NCBI GenBank assembly: GCA_963926925.1
Contig: CAWUZD010000061.1
Span: 1-18,061 of the forward strand
Reading direction: 5' to 3'
Length of the DNA stretch: 18,061 nucleotides
Source: Paralactobacillus_A sp963926925
Lineage (GTDB): Bacteria; Bacillota; Bacilli; Lactobacillales; Lactobacillaceae
Positions 1 through 6,755 of this stretch are shown here, piece by piece; positions within the stretch are counted from its first letter, which is position 1; every line of letters starts with the position of its first letter. Under the pieces are notes generated by a model that did no database searches, had not been told where the DNA came from, and saw only the letters and a list, made by a program, of their open reading frames with translations. The translations under genes and the position numbers were made by a program.

Positions 1-451
1 TACCAAATTCAACTTGATAAGCACTCTTCTTAGGATTTAAATACTTTAATACTTTAGATTTAGAAATTCCTAAGTTTTTAGATAACACGATGGCAACTTT
101 ATTTTTATTAGTAACGTAAAGTGGTTTGCCATTATCATCAACATATTGTTTATTCAAAACAGCATAAACAGTATATGAGTGGGCATCTTCCGCAATTACA
201 TTACCCATTGCATCATAAATATTACCCCGTTGCGCCTTGATCACATTTGTTTGTAAATACTTATCGTCAGCAGTAGCCCGTAAGTTAACATTCTTAATAT
301 GACCACTAATGGTAATATAAGAAAAACGACAAACAAATACTAAAAAGACGATAGCAATTATTCCCAAAAAAAATGCCCCAAAAACCTGCCGATTATGACG
401 AGGTCTAATCTTTTTATTATCTGTTAATCGTTTTTTAAAATTGACTTTCAT
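1..451 (-). CDS. Class B penicillin-binding protein (PBP2B-like), N-terminal part only
   Basis: This gene runs off the left edge, so only the first 150 residues are visible. It would encode the septal peptidoglycan transpeptidase that works with FtsL, FtsW and DivIC at the division site. The sequence shows a basic cytoplasmic N-terminus (residues 1-22), one membrane segment at about 23-45, and then the conserved juxtamembrane motif QRGNIYDAMGNVIAE (74-88), which is the usual RGxIxDRNGxxLA signature of class B PBPs. The catalytic transpeptidase domain and any PASTA repeats lie outside the window. The start is ATG at 451, one base after the ftsL stop (TAG-A-ATG), implying translational coupling. 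Position after rsmH and ftsL is the standard dcw order, which favours pbp2B (ftsI) over the elongation PBP2A; this is inferred from context. Confidence 0.9.
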   Translation of the reverse strand, partial: MKVNFKKRLTDNKKIRPRHNRQVFGAFFLGIIAIVFLVFVCRFSYITISGHIKNVNLRATADDKYLQTNVIKAQRGNIYDAMGNVIAEDAHSYTVYAVLNKQYVDDNGKPLYVTNKNKVAIVLSKNLGISKSKVLKYLNPKKSAYQVEFG

Positions 452-452
452 T

Positions 453-815
453 CTAGCGAACAGTCCTTATTTGATTTTCATGAAAAGTTAGATTATCTTT
501 CTTTGCAATTGATGATAGACGGCTAGCTTTAGTTAATTCCCCAATTGTTTGTTTAGCATCAACATTGTTATTCGACACCGTAACAATTTTATTTTGAATA
601 TTTTGTAAAGTATGTTCATTATTAGTTAAAGCAACTTGTTGATTTAATAAAACAATACTTAACACCATTGCTAGTACTGTTACTAATGAAATTAGCATTT
701 TTTCAAATGTACTAAATGCTACATGTGCCTTAACATTTATTTTTGGTTGTTGATTTGATTGGGTTGATGTTGTCTTAGTTTGCACATCAATCCGTCTAGC
801 TGCATTATTCGCCAT
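453..815 (-). CDS. ftsL: Cell division protein FtsL
   Basis: This is a 120-residue bitopic membrane protein of the divisome core. FtsL pairs with DivIC/FtsB through its extracellular coiled coil and links to DivIB and the septal PBP/FtsW pair. The sequence has a polar, basic cytoplasmic tail (1-37), a single strongly hydrophobic segment at about 40-60, and then a polar region (61-110) with leucine/isoleucine spacing that looks like a short coiled coil. Primary sequence conservation in FtsL is poor, so the call rests on length, topology and position between rsmH and a class B PBP. The start ATG at 815 has an AAAGGA Shine-Dalgarno that overlaps the end of rsmH, and only 14 bp separate the two genes. 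This is a normal dcw operon arrangement. Confidence 0.9.
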   Translation of the reverse strand: MANNAARRIDVQTKTTSTQSNQQPKINVKAHVAFSTFEKMLISLVTVLAMVLSIVLLNQQVALTNNEHTLQNIQNKIVTVSNNNVDAKQTIGELTKASRLSSIAKKDNLTFHENQIRTVR

Positions 816-829
816 TCCCTATCATCCTT

Positions 830-1777
830 TTAATTTTTTTGTGCCACACGAAGTTTAGCGCTATGGGCACGATGATTCCGCGCTAATTCATTTTCACTCG
901 GTAAAATAGGTTTATGCGTAATCAATTGTAAAGGTGGTTGTAATCCTTCTGGAATAACTGGCAATCCACGTGGAATATCGTTAATCCGTGAATTAGTCTT
1001 TAAAATACTTTGTACTAAATGATCTTCTTTAGGTTGAAAAGTTATTACAGCAATTCTTCCTTGTGGATTTAATAATTGAATAGCCTGTGTTAATGAATCT
1101 TCTAAAGCACCTAATTCATCATTAACAGCAATGCGAATCGCTTGAAAAGTTTTTTTGGCAGGATGACCACCGGTCCGCCGTGCCGCAGCTGGGATGGCTG
1201 ATTTAACTAATTCAGCTAATTGTGTTGTCGTTGTAATTGGTGCAATTGCCCGTGTTCGTTCAATTCTACGTGCAATTTGTTTAGCAAAACGTTCATCACT
1301 ATAACGGCTTAATATTCGTACTAAATCTTGATATGACCAATCATTGACAACTTGATAAGCAGTCAATGATTGTTGTTGATTCATTCGCATATCTAAAGGT
1401 GCTTCAAGTTTATAACTGAAACCACGTTGCGCATCGTCAAACTGTGGTGATGAAACACCTAAGTCATAAACAATACCATCAATGCCAGTAACATTATACT
1501 TAGCTAAAGCATCCTTCAAATTACGAAAGTTATCATCAATAATTGTTAACTTATTATCAGCAATTTGCTTAGCAAAACGCTCACTATTATACTTAACTGC
1601 TGTGATATCTTGATCAAATGAATACAAATGACCATTTTTTAAATGTGACAAAATGGCATTAGTGTGACCTCCTCCGCCTAAAGTGGCGTCCACATAAATA
1701 CCATCAGGTTTAATATTTAATTCATCAACAGCTTCATTTAGTAAAACAGTTATATGCTGAAATATGATTATAATCAC
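830..1777 (-). CDS. rsmH: 16S rRNA (cytosine(1402)-N(4))-methyltransferase
   Basis: RsmH (MraW) uses S-adenosylmethionine to methylate N4 of C1402 in the 16S rRNA decoding site. The 315-residue length is typical. The SAM-binding loop DATLGGGGHT is at 30-39. Further family blocks are VYDLGVSSPQFDDAQRGFSY near residue 105, GGHPAKKTFQAIRIAVNDEL in the middle, and NHRAHSAKLRVAQK at the C-terminus. The usually well kept F(H/Q)SLEDR block reads FQPKEDH (247-253), which is divergent. The only canonical start is GTG at 1777, four codons after an in-frame stop; it gives MIIIIFQHITVLL, and the bases in front (AAGAAAGT) are a poor ribosome-binding site. Homologues begin with a Met a few residues before the H-x-TVLL block, so the true start may be unusual. 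The mraZ gene expected just upstream is absent. Confidence 0.95.
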   Translation of the reverse strand: MIIIIFQHITVLLNEAVDELNIKPDGIYVDATLGGGGHTNAILSHLKNGHLYSFDQDITAVKYNSERFAKQIADNKLTIIDDNFRNLKDALAKYNVTGIDGIVYDLGVSSPQFDDAQRGFSYKLEAPLDMRMNQQQSLTAYQVVNDWSYQDLVRILSRYSDERFAKQIARRIERTRAIAPITTTTQLAELVKSAIPAAARRTGGHPAKKTFQAIRIAVNDELGALEDSLTQAIQLLNPQGRIAVITFQPKEDHLVQSILKTNSRINDIPRGLPVIPEGLQPPLQLITHKPILPSENELARNHRAHSAKLRVAQKN

Positions 1778-1916
1778 ACTTTCTTAATAAATTATGTATA
1801 AATCTATAATTCCACAGTTTTTAGTTTATCACATAAGAATTATGACTACCATAGCAATTCAGGCTAATAATTCTCAAAAAGAAATCGTAATCAAAATTTA
1901 ATAATTACACTAGCAA
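1778..1916. other. Intergenic gap where mraZ would be expected; no gene
   Basis: These 139 bp lie between the DUF3397 gene and rsmH. In lactobacilli mraZ (about 430 bp, a transcriptional regulator of the dcw cluster) normally sits directly in front of rsmH. No reading frame of that kind fits here in any frame, and I see no MraZ-like remnant. The stretch is very AT-rich. On the - strand there are hexamers resembling -35 and -10 boxes, but no pair with both good matches and 16-18 bp spacing, so I call no promoter. A single AAAGTGT just before the rsmH start resembles one unit of the repeats MraZ binds in mollicutes, but one copy means little. Confidence 0.7.
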
Positions 1917-2291
1917 TTATCTAATAAAAATCAGTTTTACAATCCATAAAACTAAACATAATAAGTAACAAAAAAGCGCAAATATTAACAATAAACGCCA
2001 TAACATCACTATAAATGGTTTAAGTAATAAATCATGATTTTTATAAACAATAAAAAAGGCTAAAAAAATGCCAGTTAAACAATAGATTAATAAAAAAGTA
2101 GGAATAATTGGCCATTTAAAAGCAGCATGATTTAAGCAAGTAGCGCCTAACAATAGGAAAATTGACAATGCACTTGTTATATTAGTACGTAAACTGCTTT
2201 TCTTCATCGTTACCTTAATAGTTCTAAAAAAGATTAAGCCTAAAATTGGAAAAAGAAAACCTAAGAAAATTAGATTATGAAATAATGACAT
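1917..2291 (-). CDS. DUF3397 family membrane protein
   Basis: This is a 124-residue protein of unknown function, almost entirely membrane-embedded. Hydrophobic segments lie at about 5-25, 38-55, 61-82 and 93-122. Short basic connections (KVTMKKSS near 27-34, YKNHD near 83-87) separate them. It resembles the DUF3397 family, which in lactobacilli is found next to mraZ/rsmH at the head of the dcw cluster; the match was made by topology, length and position, not by a profile search. The start ATG at 2291 has a good Shine-Dalgarno (GGAG, 6 nt upstream). It is cut off from minD by a bidirectional terminator and by the divergent small gene at 2393, so it must have its own promoter in 2292-2390, which I cannot place with confidence. 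Reading through into rsmH is plausible because I see no terminator in the 139-bp gap. Confidence 0.75.
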   Translation of the reverse strand: MSLFHNLIFLGFLFPILGLIFFRTIKVTMKKSSLRTNITSALSIFLLLGATCLNHAAFKWPIIPTFLLIYCLTGIFLAFFIVYKNHDLLLKPFIVMLWRLLLIFALFCYLLCLVLWIVKLIFIR

Positions 2292-2370
2292 ATTTTACTC
2301 CATTCATTTATTAATAATTAAAAAACTGAATTGAATTTTTATTTTTCACATTGTACACTAAATGCAAACA

Positions 2371-2376
2371 TATAAT
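2371..2376 (+). promoter_or_regulatory. Probable -10 box for the small membrane peptide gene
   Basis: A perfect TATAAT lies 17 bp before the GTG start at 2393. The -35 region is not clear: TTGTAC at 2351-2356 is a fair hexamer but only 14 bp away. The transcript would have a very short leader, starting near 2383, inside or just before the Shine-Dalgarno GGGGTGA (2379-2385), so this box may be too close to the start to be the functional one. Confidence 0.35.
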
Positions 2377-2392
2377 TTGGGGTGAAACAAAC

Positions 2393-2518
2393 GTGCATAA
2401 CAAATCAAAGAAACAACTAAGTACTTTTCAAAAAATTACACGGGTCGTCGTTGTTGTAATGCTTGTATTTACAATTTTAAGCGTTGTAATGGCAGCATTA
2501 CCAGCATTTATTGATTAA
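2393..2518 (+). CDS. Small single-pass membrane peptide, DUF4044-like (41 aa)
   Basis: This is a 41-residue peptide from a GTG start to TAA. A polar, basic N-terminus (MHNKSKKQLSTFQKITR) is followed by a hydrophobic helix from about residue 18 to 39 and an acidic last residue. A convincing Shine-Dalgarno, GGGGTGA at 2379-2385, sits 7 nt before the start, and a strong intrinsic terminator follows 20 bp after the stop, so this is a compact independent gene rather than a chance frame. The sequence pattern KKxxSTFQKxT followed by one helix resembles DUF4044, a family of roughly 40-residue peptides of lactobacilli found near minD and DUF3397. The function is unknown. It is transcribed opposite to DUF3397 and converges on minD. 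Family assignment is from memory of the pattern. Confidence 0.72.
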   Translation: MHNKSKKQLSTFQKITRVVVVVMLVFTILSVVMAALPAFID

Positions 2519-2537
2519 TTAAATAGATTTAAAAAAT

Positions 2538-2570
2538 AAAACTCCTTTGCGCAGAGCAAAGGAGTTTTTT
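2538..2570. terminator. Bidirectional intrinsic terminator
   Basis: A perfect 13-bp stem has left arm AAAACTCCTTTGC (2538-2550), loop GCAGA (2551-2555) and right arm GCAAAGGAGTTTT (2556-2568). A T-run follows on the + strand and an A-run precedes it, giving a T-run on the - strand. It ends both the small peptide gene (+) and minD (-). Confidence 0.9.
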
Positions 2571-2616
2571 ATTTTAATAATTAATTTGTTATCCATTACT
2601 CAAAGTTTTAATCAAA

Positions 2617-3459
2617 TTAGTGCTTGTGATGACGATGAAATAGGCGTTGCCAAAAACTTTCTTTCTTTTCTTCCATACTCATTAATGGTACACTTTCACC
2701 TAGCATGCGCCGCACAATATTACGATAACCTTGACTAGCACGATCATTAGGATCTAAGATAACAGGTTCACCTTTATTAGAAGTAGCAATTACAGCATCA
2801 TCATCAAAGACAATCCCTAATAATGAAATTGACAAATGCCGAGTGATATCATCAACATCCATTGTTTGACCATCATTCATCATATGACGCCGAATACGAT
2901 TAATAATTAGTTGTGGAGCCAATGTCATTTTCTGTTGTTCCAAAATACCAATGACACGATCAGCATCACTTACTGCAGAAATTTCTGGAGTAGTTACAAC
3001 AATTGCTCCATCAGCCCCAGCTACAGCATTACGAAAACCTTGTTCAATACCGGCTGGACAATCTAAGAGAACAAAATCAAATTCTGTCTTTAATTCTTTA
3101 ACAATCGCTTTTACTTCTTCAGGATTTAAGTCATCTTTATCAGCATTTTGAGCAGCTGGTAATAAATATAATTTATCATCAAAACGTTTATCACGAACTA
3201 ATGCTTGATGAAGTTTGGCTCTACCTTCAGCGACATCAACAATATCATAAATAATACGATTATCTAAACCTAAAATAACATCAAGATTACGTAAGCCAAT
3301 ATCTAAATCAACTAAGCAAACTCGTTTACCACGAAGTGCTAAACCAGTCCCAATATTAGCAGTTGTAGTTGTTTTACCTACCCCACCCTTACCAGAGGTA
3401 ATAACAATTGCCGTTCCATTATTAGTTTGCATTGCATGAGTTTGTACTTCTTCACTCAT
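2617..3459 (-). CDS. minD: Septum site-determining protein MinD
   Basis: MinD is a deviant-Walker ATPase that dimerises on the membrane with ATP and recruits MinC to block FtsZ assembly away from midcell. Of its 280 residues, the P-loop KGGVGKTTT is at 24-32 with the signature lysine of the ParA/MinD class. DLDIGLRNLD (51-60) is the conserved switch region, and FDFVLLDCPAGIE (about 127-139) is the Walker B strand. The C-terminal tail, with KESFWQRLF followed by HRHHKH, is the expected amphipathic membrane-targeting helix plus a basic/histidine end. The N-terminus carries about 13 extra polar residues before the usual GTAIVITSGKGG start. The chosen ATG at 3459 is well supported by GGAGG 8 nt upstream, so the extension looks real. 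The gene directly abuts minC (TAAATG). No minE is present, as usual in Firmicutes, where DivIVA-type proteins set position. Confidence 0.97.
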   Translation of the reverse strand: MSEEVQTHAMQTNNGTAIVITSGKGGVGKTTTTANIGTGLALRGKRVCLVDLDIGLRNLDVILGLDNRIIYDIVDVAEGRAKLHQALVRDKRFDDKLYLLPAAQNADKDDLNPEEVKAIVKELKTEFDFVLLDCPAGIEQGFRNAVAGADGAIVVTTPEISAVSDADRVIGILEQQKMTLAPQLIINRIRRHMMNDGQTMDVDDITRHLSISLLGIVFDDDAVIATSNKGEPVILDPNDRASQGYRNIVRRMLGESVPLMSMEEKKESFWQRLFHRHHKH

Positions 3460-4128
3460 TTATCGTGCCTCCAATTGTCGTAATAATTTTGGCTTTTGCT
3501 CAGCTAACTTGGATAATGTACTATATTGCAACATATGTAAATCATTAACATAAGCCATTGAACGATCATTGATTTGATCACTATCATCAATCACTTCTAA
3601 GGTATCACCAATTCTAATTTGATTAGCATTAGCAAAATTGCCAGCAATAATTTGATCACTATCATTAGGATAGCCAGCATGAACAATTCCTTCAATTGTG
3701 CTACCACTAAAAATAAAAATACTACCTGTTGTTTGTAGCGTTGCACCACGATGTAATGTTCCTAAAAAAAGCACATCACCATCAACTTTAACTACTTGAC
3801 CAGAACGAATTACATTAGAAACAATTCGAATACCACCTTGCCATGTATCATCCTCAACAACTTCTTTAGGTTGTACAGCCGCATTAACCGCACTCAAAGT
3901 AAAGTGAGAATAATTATTAATAATTGTTGTAATTAGTTCTCGTTGTTCAGCAGTCAACAAACGCTGCCCAGTTGAAACAATTAACGATAATTTTTGTGTC
4001 GATGACTCATTTTGATTTAAACGTTGTAATAATAACTTTAAGTCATTAATAATATCATCAAATGAACTAGTATCTTTGAGGATAATTTCATATCCATCCT
4101 TACGGCCTTTTAAAACTACATTATCCAT
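3460..4128 (-). CDS. minC: Septum site-determining protein MinC
   Basis: MinC inhibits FtsZ polymerisation when brought to the membrane by MinD. The 222-residue sequence has the two expected parts. The N-terminal alpha/beta domain (about 1-105) starts VVLKGRKDGYEIIL. The C-terminal beta-helix (about 110-200) has the hallmark IRSGQ (107-111), then GDVLFLGTLHRGATLQTTGSI and a run of glycine-rich turns ending in QIRIGDTLEVID. The C-terminal domain carries the MinD contact. The start ATG at 4128 has a weak AAAAGAGAA ribosome-binding site and lies 18 bp after mreD, so it is part of the mre-min operon. The stop overlaps the minD start region (TAA immediately followed by ATG), giving tight coupling that would keep MinC and MinD in balance. 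Confidence 0.95.
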   Translation of the reverse strand: MDNVVLKGRKDGYEIILKDTSSFDDIINDLKLLLQRLNQNESSTQKLSLIVSTGQRLLTAEQRELITTIINNYSHFTLSAVNAAVQPKEVVEDDTWQGGIRIVSNVIRSGQVVKVDGDVLFLGTLHRGATLQTTGSIFIFSGSTIEGIVHAGYPNDSDQIIAGNFANANQIRIGDTLEVIDDSDQINDRSMAYVNDLHMLQYSTLSKLAEQKPKLLRQLEAR

Positions 4129-4146
4129 TTATAAATTCTCTTTTCA

Positions 4147-4683
4147 CTACTCTGCTTTTAATTTTAACAATAAACGCGATAAAGGAAAATACAAAATAAT
4201 AAATAATACAATATTCAATGCTAAAGTTGGTCCTAATACAGTTGCGACAAAATCAGTAAAATCAACTTTAGTCATCCCAATAAATTCGTTAATTGCATAG
4301 ACACTAGTCGTCATAAATGCCAAGCTTAATAAACATACTAGCCCTATAAATAAGGGTGTATGCGGAATATATTCTTCAAAATAACGTACTACGTAAGCTA
4401 ATAATCCAAGCAAAAAAGCATAAACACCCAAAATACCAGTAAAAAAGCTATCGTATATTAGGCCAACAATCGCTGCAATAATAACAATATAACGTTCATC
4501 AGGAATAAAGAAAATCGTTAGAATTAAACCAATTGTCATCAATGAACAAATAGCGTCATTAGTATTAGTGTATAAATATTTTTGGAAAACATAGCTAAGA
4601 CTGCCATCAAAAATACCTAAAGTTAATAGTAATAACGCAATGAGCAAATGTTGGCGAACTTTCTTAATACGCATTGTTTCCAC
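4147..4683 (-). CDS. mreD: Rod shape-determining protein MreD
   Basis: MreD is an integral membrane part of the elongation machinery (elongasome), acting with MreC, RodA and PBP2A-type enzymes in lateral wall synthesis. The 178-residue protein is mostly hydrophobic, with about five membrane segments (near 11-31, 43-60, 66-96, 106-128 and 143-172) separated by short polar loops such as RYFEEYIPHTP. Sequence conservation in the family is low, and the call rests on topology, length and the position directly after mreC. I use the GTG at 4683, which has AGGTGA at good spacing inside the end of mreC. The ATG three codons later would leave that site 15 nt away. The mreC stop and this start are two bases apart. 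Confidence 0.9.
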   Translation of the reverse strand: METMRIKKVRQHLLIALLLLTLGIFDGSLSYVFQKYLYTNTNDAICSLMTIGLILTIFFIPDERYIVIIAAIVGLIYDSFFTGILGVYAFLLGLLAYVVRYFEEYIPHTPLFIGLVCLLSLAFMTTSVYAINEFIGMTKVDFTDFVATVLGPTLALNIVLFIILYFPLSRLLLKLKAE

Positions 4684-4685
4684 AA

Positions 4686-5543
4686 TTATTCACCTGCCAT
4701 TGTCCGCTTAATAACCGTAACAACACTCAAGTCACTTAAATCAGCTGCTGGTTTAACATTAATGATTGTTGATAAACCATAATCATCTTTCTTCATATTT
4801 TCAACAGTTCCAATTAATAATCCCTTTGGTGTAGAACCGCCTAAACCAGAAGTAATAACTTTATCACCATTTTGAACACCATCAGTCGTATTAACTTGTC
4901 CTAAAATAAGATCACCTGTGCTCTTATCATAACCAGTAATAATACCATTAACAGTTCCTTTGCTAGTGTTGATTTGTGCGGCAAAACGGTTAGCAGATTT
5001 ATTATCAGTTGAGATTAATTCAACTTTAGCATTATTTTGATTAACTTCAACAACACGGCCAATTAGTCCTGAACCTGCCATTACTGACATATTCTTTTGA
5101 ATACCTTCATCACTACCATGGTTGATAATTACCATATTTTGCCAATTATCAGGTGAGCGTAACATTATTGCGGCATTAACATAATCATAGTCAGTTAATG
5201 TATTATCTAATTTTAACTGTTGTTTTAATTGCTTATTTTCAGCTTTTAAGGTTTGATTAGTTGTTTCGGTTTGTTGTAACTTACTTAATTGTGCTTTTAA
5301 CTTAGTATTTTCTTCATAAGTATTAGTTAAGTTGACAATGTTATCAACACCATTTTTAGCCGCATTCATGGGAACACTAATAATGCGACTAGCTGCGCCA
5401 ACAACGTTATTACCTACTCGTTGAATAATTGAAGGGGTTTGGCTTTTATTACGAACAGCCACTGACATGGCAATAAAACCAATGGCAAAAATTAGAGCAA
5501 CCATTAAAACTATTAACTTTTTATTAGAAAAAAACTTTCTCAT
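4686..5543 (-). CDS. mreC: Rod shape-determining protein MreC
   Basis: MreC is the bitopic scaffold that connects the MreB filament side with the extracellular PBP/RodA synthesis enzymes. The 285 residues comprise a short cytoplasmic tail, one membrane helix (about 9-29), and a coiled coil (about 76-112) rich in Leu/Lys/Gln that drives dimerisation. The remainder is the extracellular beta-barrel region with family blocks MLRSPDNWQNMVIINHGSDE (127-146), GLIGRVVEV and GLGGSTPKGLLIGTV. The start ATG at 5543 has a clear AGGAG 7 nt upstream. It is separated from mreB by 89 bp that contain a long AT-rich hairpin, but no terminator or convincing internal promoter was found, so it is probably cotranscribed with mreB. 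Confidence 0.95.
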   Translation of the reverse strand: MRKFFSNKKLIVLMVALIFAIGFIAMSVAVRNKSQTPSIIQRVGNNVVGAASRIISVPMNAAKNGVDNIVNLTNTYEENTKLKAQLSKLQQTETTNQTLKAENKQLKQQLKLDNTLTDYDYVNAAIMLRSPDNWQNMVIINHGSDEGIQKNMSVMAGSGLIGRVVEVNQNNAKVELISTDNKSANRFAAQINTSKGTVNGIITGYDKSTGDLILGQVNTTDGVQNGDKVITSGLGGSTPKGLLIGTVENMKKDDYGLSTIINVKPAADLSDLSVVTVIKRTMAGE

Positions 5544-5589
5544 TGCTATGCTCCTATAATTATCTAAATAATTAAAAAGCAGACCAAAT

Positions 5590-5619
5590 TAAATTATATT
5601 TATACTATAAAATAATTTA
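5590..5619. repeat. AT-rich inverted repeat between mreB and mreC
   Basis: TAAATTATATTTATA (5590-5604) and TATAAAATAATTTA (5606-5619) pair over about 14 bp, with one bulged base and a loop of essentially one to three bases. There is no GC content or T-run of terminator type, so I read it as an mRNA hairpin, possibly a processing or stability element between mreB and mreC. Function is unknown. Confidence 0.5.
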
Positions 5620-5632
5620 GCCTACTTAATTA

Positions 5633-6637
5633 CTAACGCTTTTTCATAGCATCAATATTCTTCAAAGATTCACCTGTACCAATAACTACACAATCAAGTG
5701 GATCTTGGGCAATAAACACTGGAACCTTAGTAGCATCAGAGATAACTTCAGCCAAATTGCGCAATAAAGCACCGCCACCAGTTAATACAATGCCATGATC
5801 AATTACATCAGCAGCAATTTCTGGTGATGTTTCTTCTAAAGTTTCTTTAACTGCTTCAATAATATCGTCAATGATATCTTTCATTGATTTGGCAATATCA
5901 ACGGCTGTAACATTAACTGTCTTTGGTAATCCACTAACTAAGTCACGACCGCGAATTGCCATATCTTTAATATCTTTAGCCTTGGGTATTGAAGCAGAAC
6001 CAATGTTTATCTTAACTTGTTCTGCAGTTCGTTCACCAATTAATAAATTATAATGTTGACGAACATAAGCAATAATTGCTTCATTAATACGGTCACCAGC
6101 AACGCGAATTGAACGACTTGATACAATCCCACCTAATGAAATTGTTGCAACATCAGTAGTACCACCACCAATATCAACAACCATACTACCAGTAGGATCC
6201 ATTACTGGTAAGCCAGCACCAATTGCTGCTGCAAATGGTTCTTCAATAATATATGCATCTCGTGCTCCGGCTACTTTAGTAGCGTCAATAACGGCGCGTT
6301 TTTCAACTTCAGTAACACCACTAGGCACACATACCATTACATATGGTCTACTATTAGTACTACCTAAAGATTTTTCAATGAAATACTTCATCATTGCCAC
6401 AGTAGTATCATAATCAGCAATAACACCATCTTTCATTGGACGAATAGCAGTAATGCTAGCTGGTGTCCGCCCAATCATGTCACGTGCTTCAGAACCAACA
6501 GAGATAATTTCTCCAGTGCGTGAGTTTTTGGCGACAACAGAAGGTTCACTCAAAACGATACCTTCACCATCAATATATACCAATGTATTAGCTGTTCCTA
6601 AATCAATGCCAATATTTTTCGTGCCCACTTTAAACAC
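5633..6637 (-). CDS. mreB: Rod shape-determining protein MreB (bacterial actin)
   Basis: MreB is the actin-like ATPase whose membrane-bound filaments orient the elongation machinery and keep the cell rod-shaped. The 334-residue length is normal. The actin-fold motifs are all present: phosphate-1 loop GIDLGTANTLVY (10-21), phosphate-2 loop DIGGGTTD (155-162), the connecting segment EEPFAAAIGAGLPV (132-145), and the adenosine motif GIVLTGGGALLRNL near the C-terminus. The start is GTG at 6637, chosen because AAGGAGAGG lies 8 nt upstream and because the product then begins MFKVGTKNIGIDLG like its homologues. It is the first gene of mreBCD-minCD and has its own extended -10 promoter. The presence of a full mreBCD set implies a rod-shaped cell. 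Confidence 0.98.
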   Translation of the reverse strand: MFKVGTKNIGIDLGTANTLVYIDGEGIVLSEPSVVAKNSRTGEIISVGSEARDMIGRTPASITAIRPMKDGVIADYDTTVAMMKYFIEKSLGSTNSRPYVMVCVPSGVTEVEKRAVIDATKVAGARDAYIIEEPFAAAIGAGLPVMDPTGSMVVDIGGGTTDVATISLGGIVSSRSIRVAGDRINEAIIAYVRQHYNLLIGERTAEQVKINIGSASIPKAKDIKDMAIRGRDLVSGLPKTVNVTAVDIAKSMKDIIDDIIEAVKETLEETSPEIAADVIDHGIVLTGGGALLRNLAEVISDATKVPVFIAQDPLDCVVIGTGESLKNIDAMKKR

Positions 6638-6682
6638 GGCTAATGCCTCTCCTTCATAAAACGTTCGCTAAATATTAATAGC

Positions 6683-6711
6683 ATTATAGCATATTTAATT
6701 TTAATACAAAA
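6683..6711 (-). promoter_or_regulatory. Extended -10 promoter for the mreBCD-minCD operon
   Basis: On the - strand the sequence TGCTATAAT (positions 6691 down to 6683) is a perfect -10 box with the TGn extension. Possible -35 hexamers are TTTTGT with 17-bp spacing or TTGTAT with 15 bp. It sits about 45 bp before the mreB start codon, in the 118-bp gap after radC. Confidence 0.75.
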
Positions 6712-6755
6712 TGGGCTTAATAATAAACGAAAAGTAATAATTAAAATACTTAAAT

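Noticed and set aside
1777..1916. A degenerate mraZ pseudogene in the gap before rsmH
   Set aside because: The 139 bp show no MraZ-like translated fragments in any frame and are too short for a recognisable remnant; clean absence fits better.
2547..2738. 63-residue + strand frame overlapping the 3' end of minD
   Set aside because: It opens inside the terminator right arm region, lies antisense to the minD coding end, and has no ribosome-binding site or family resemblance.
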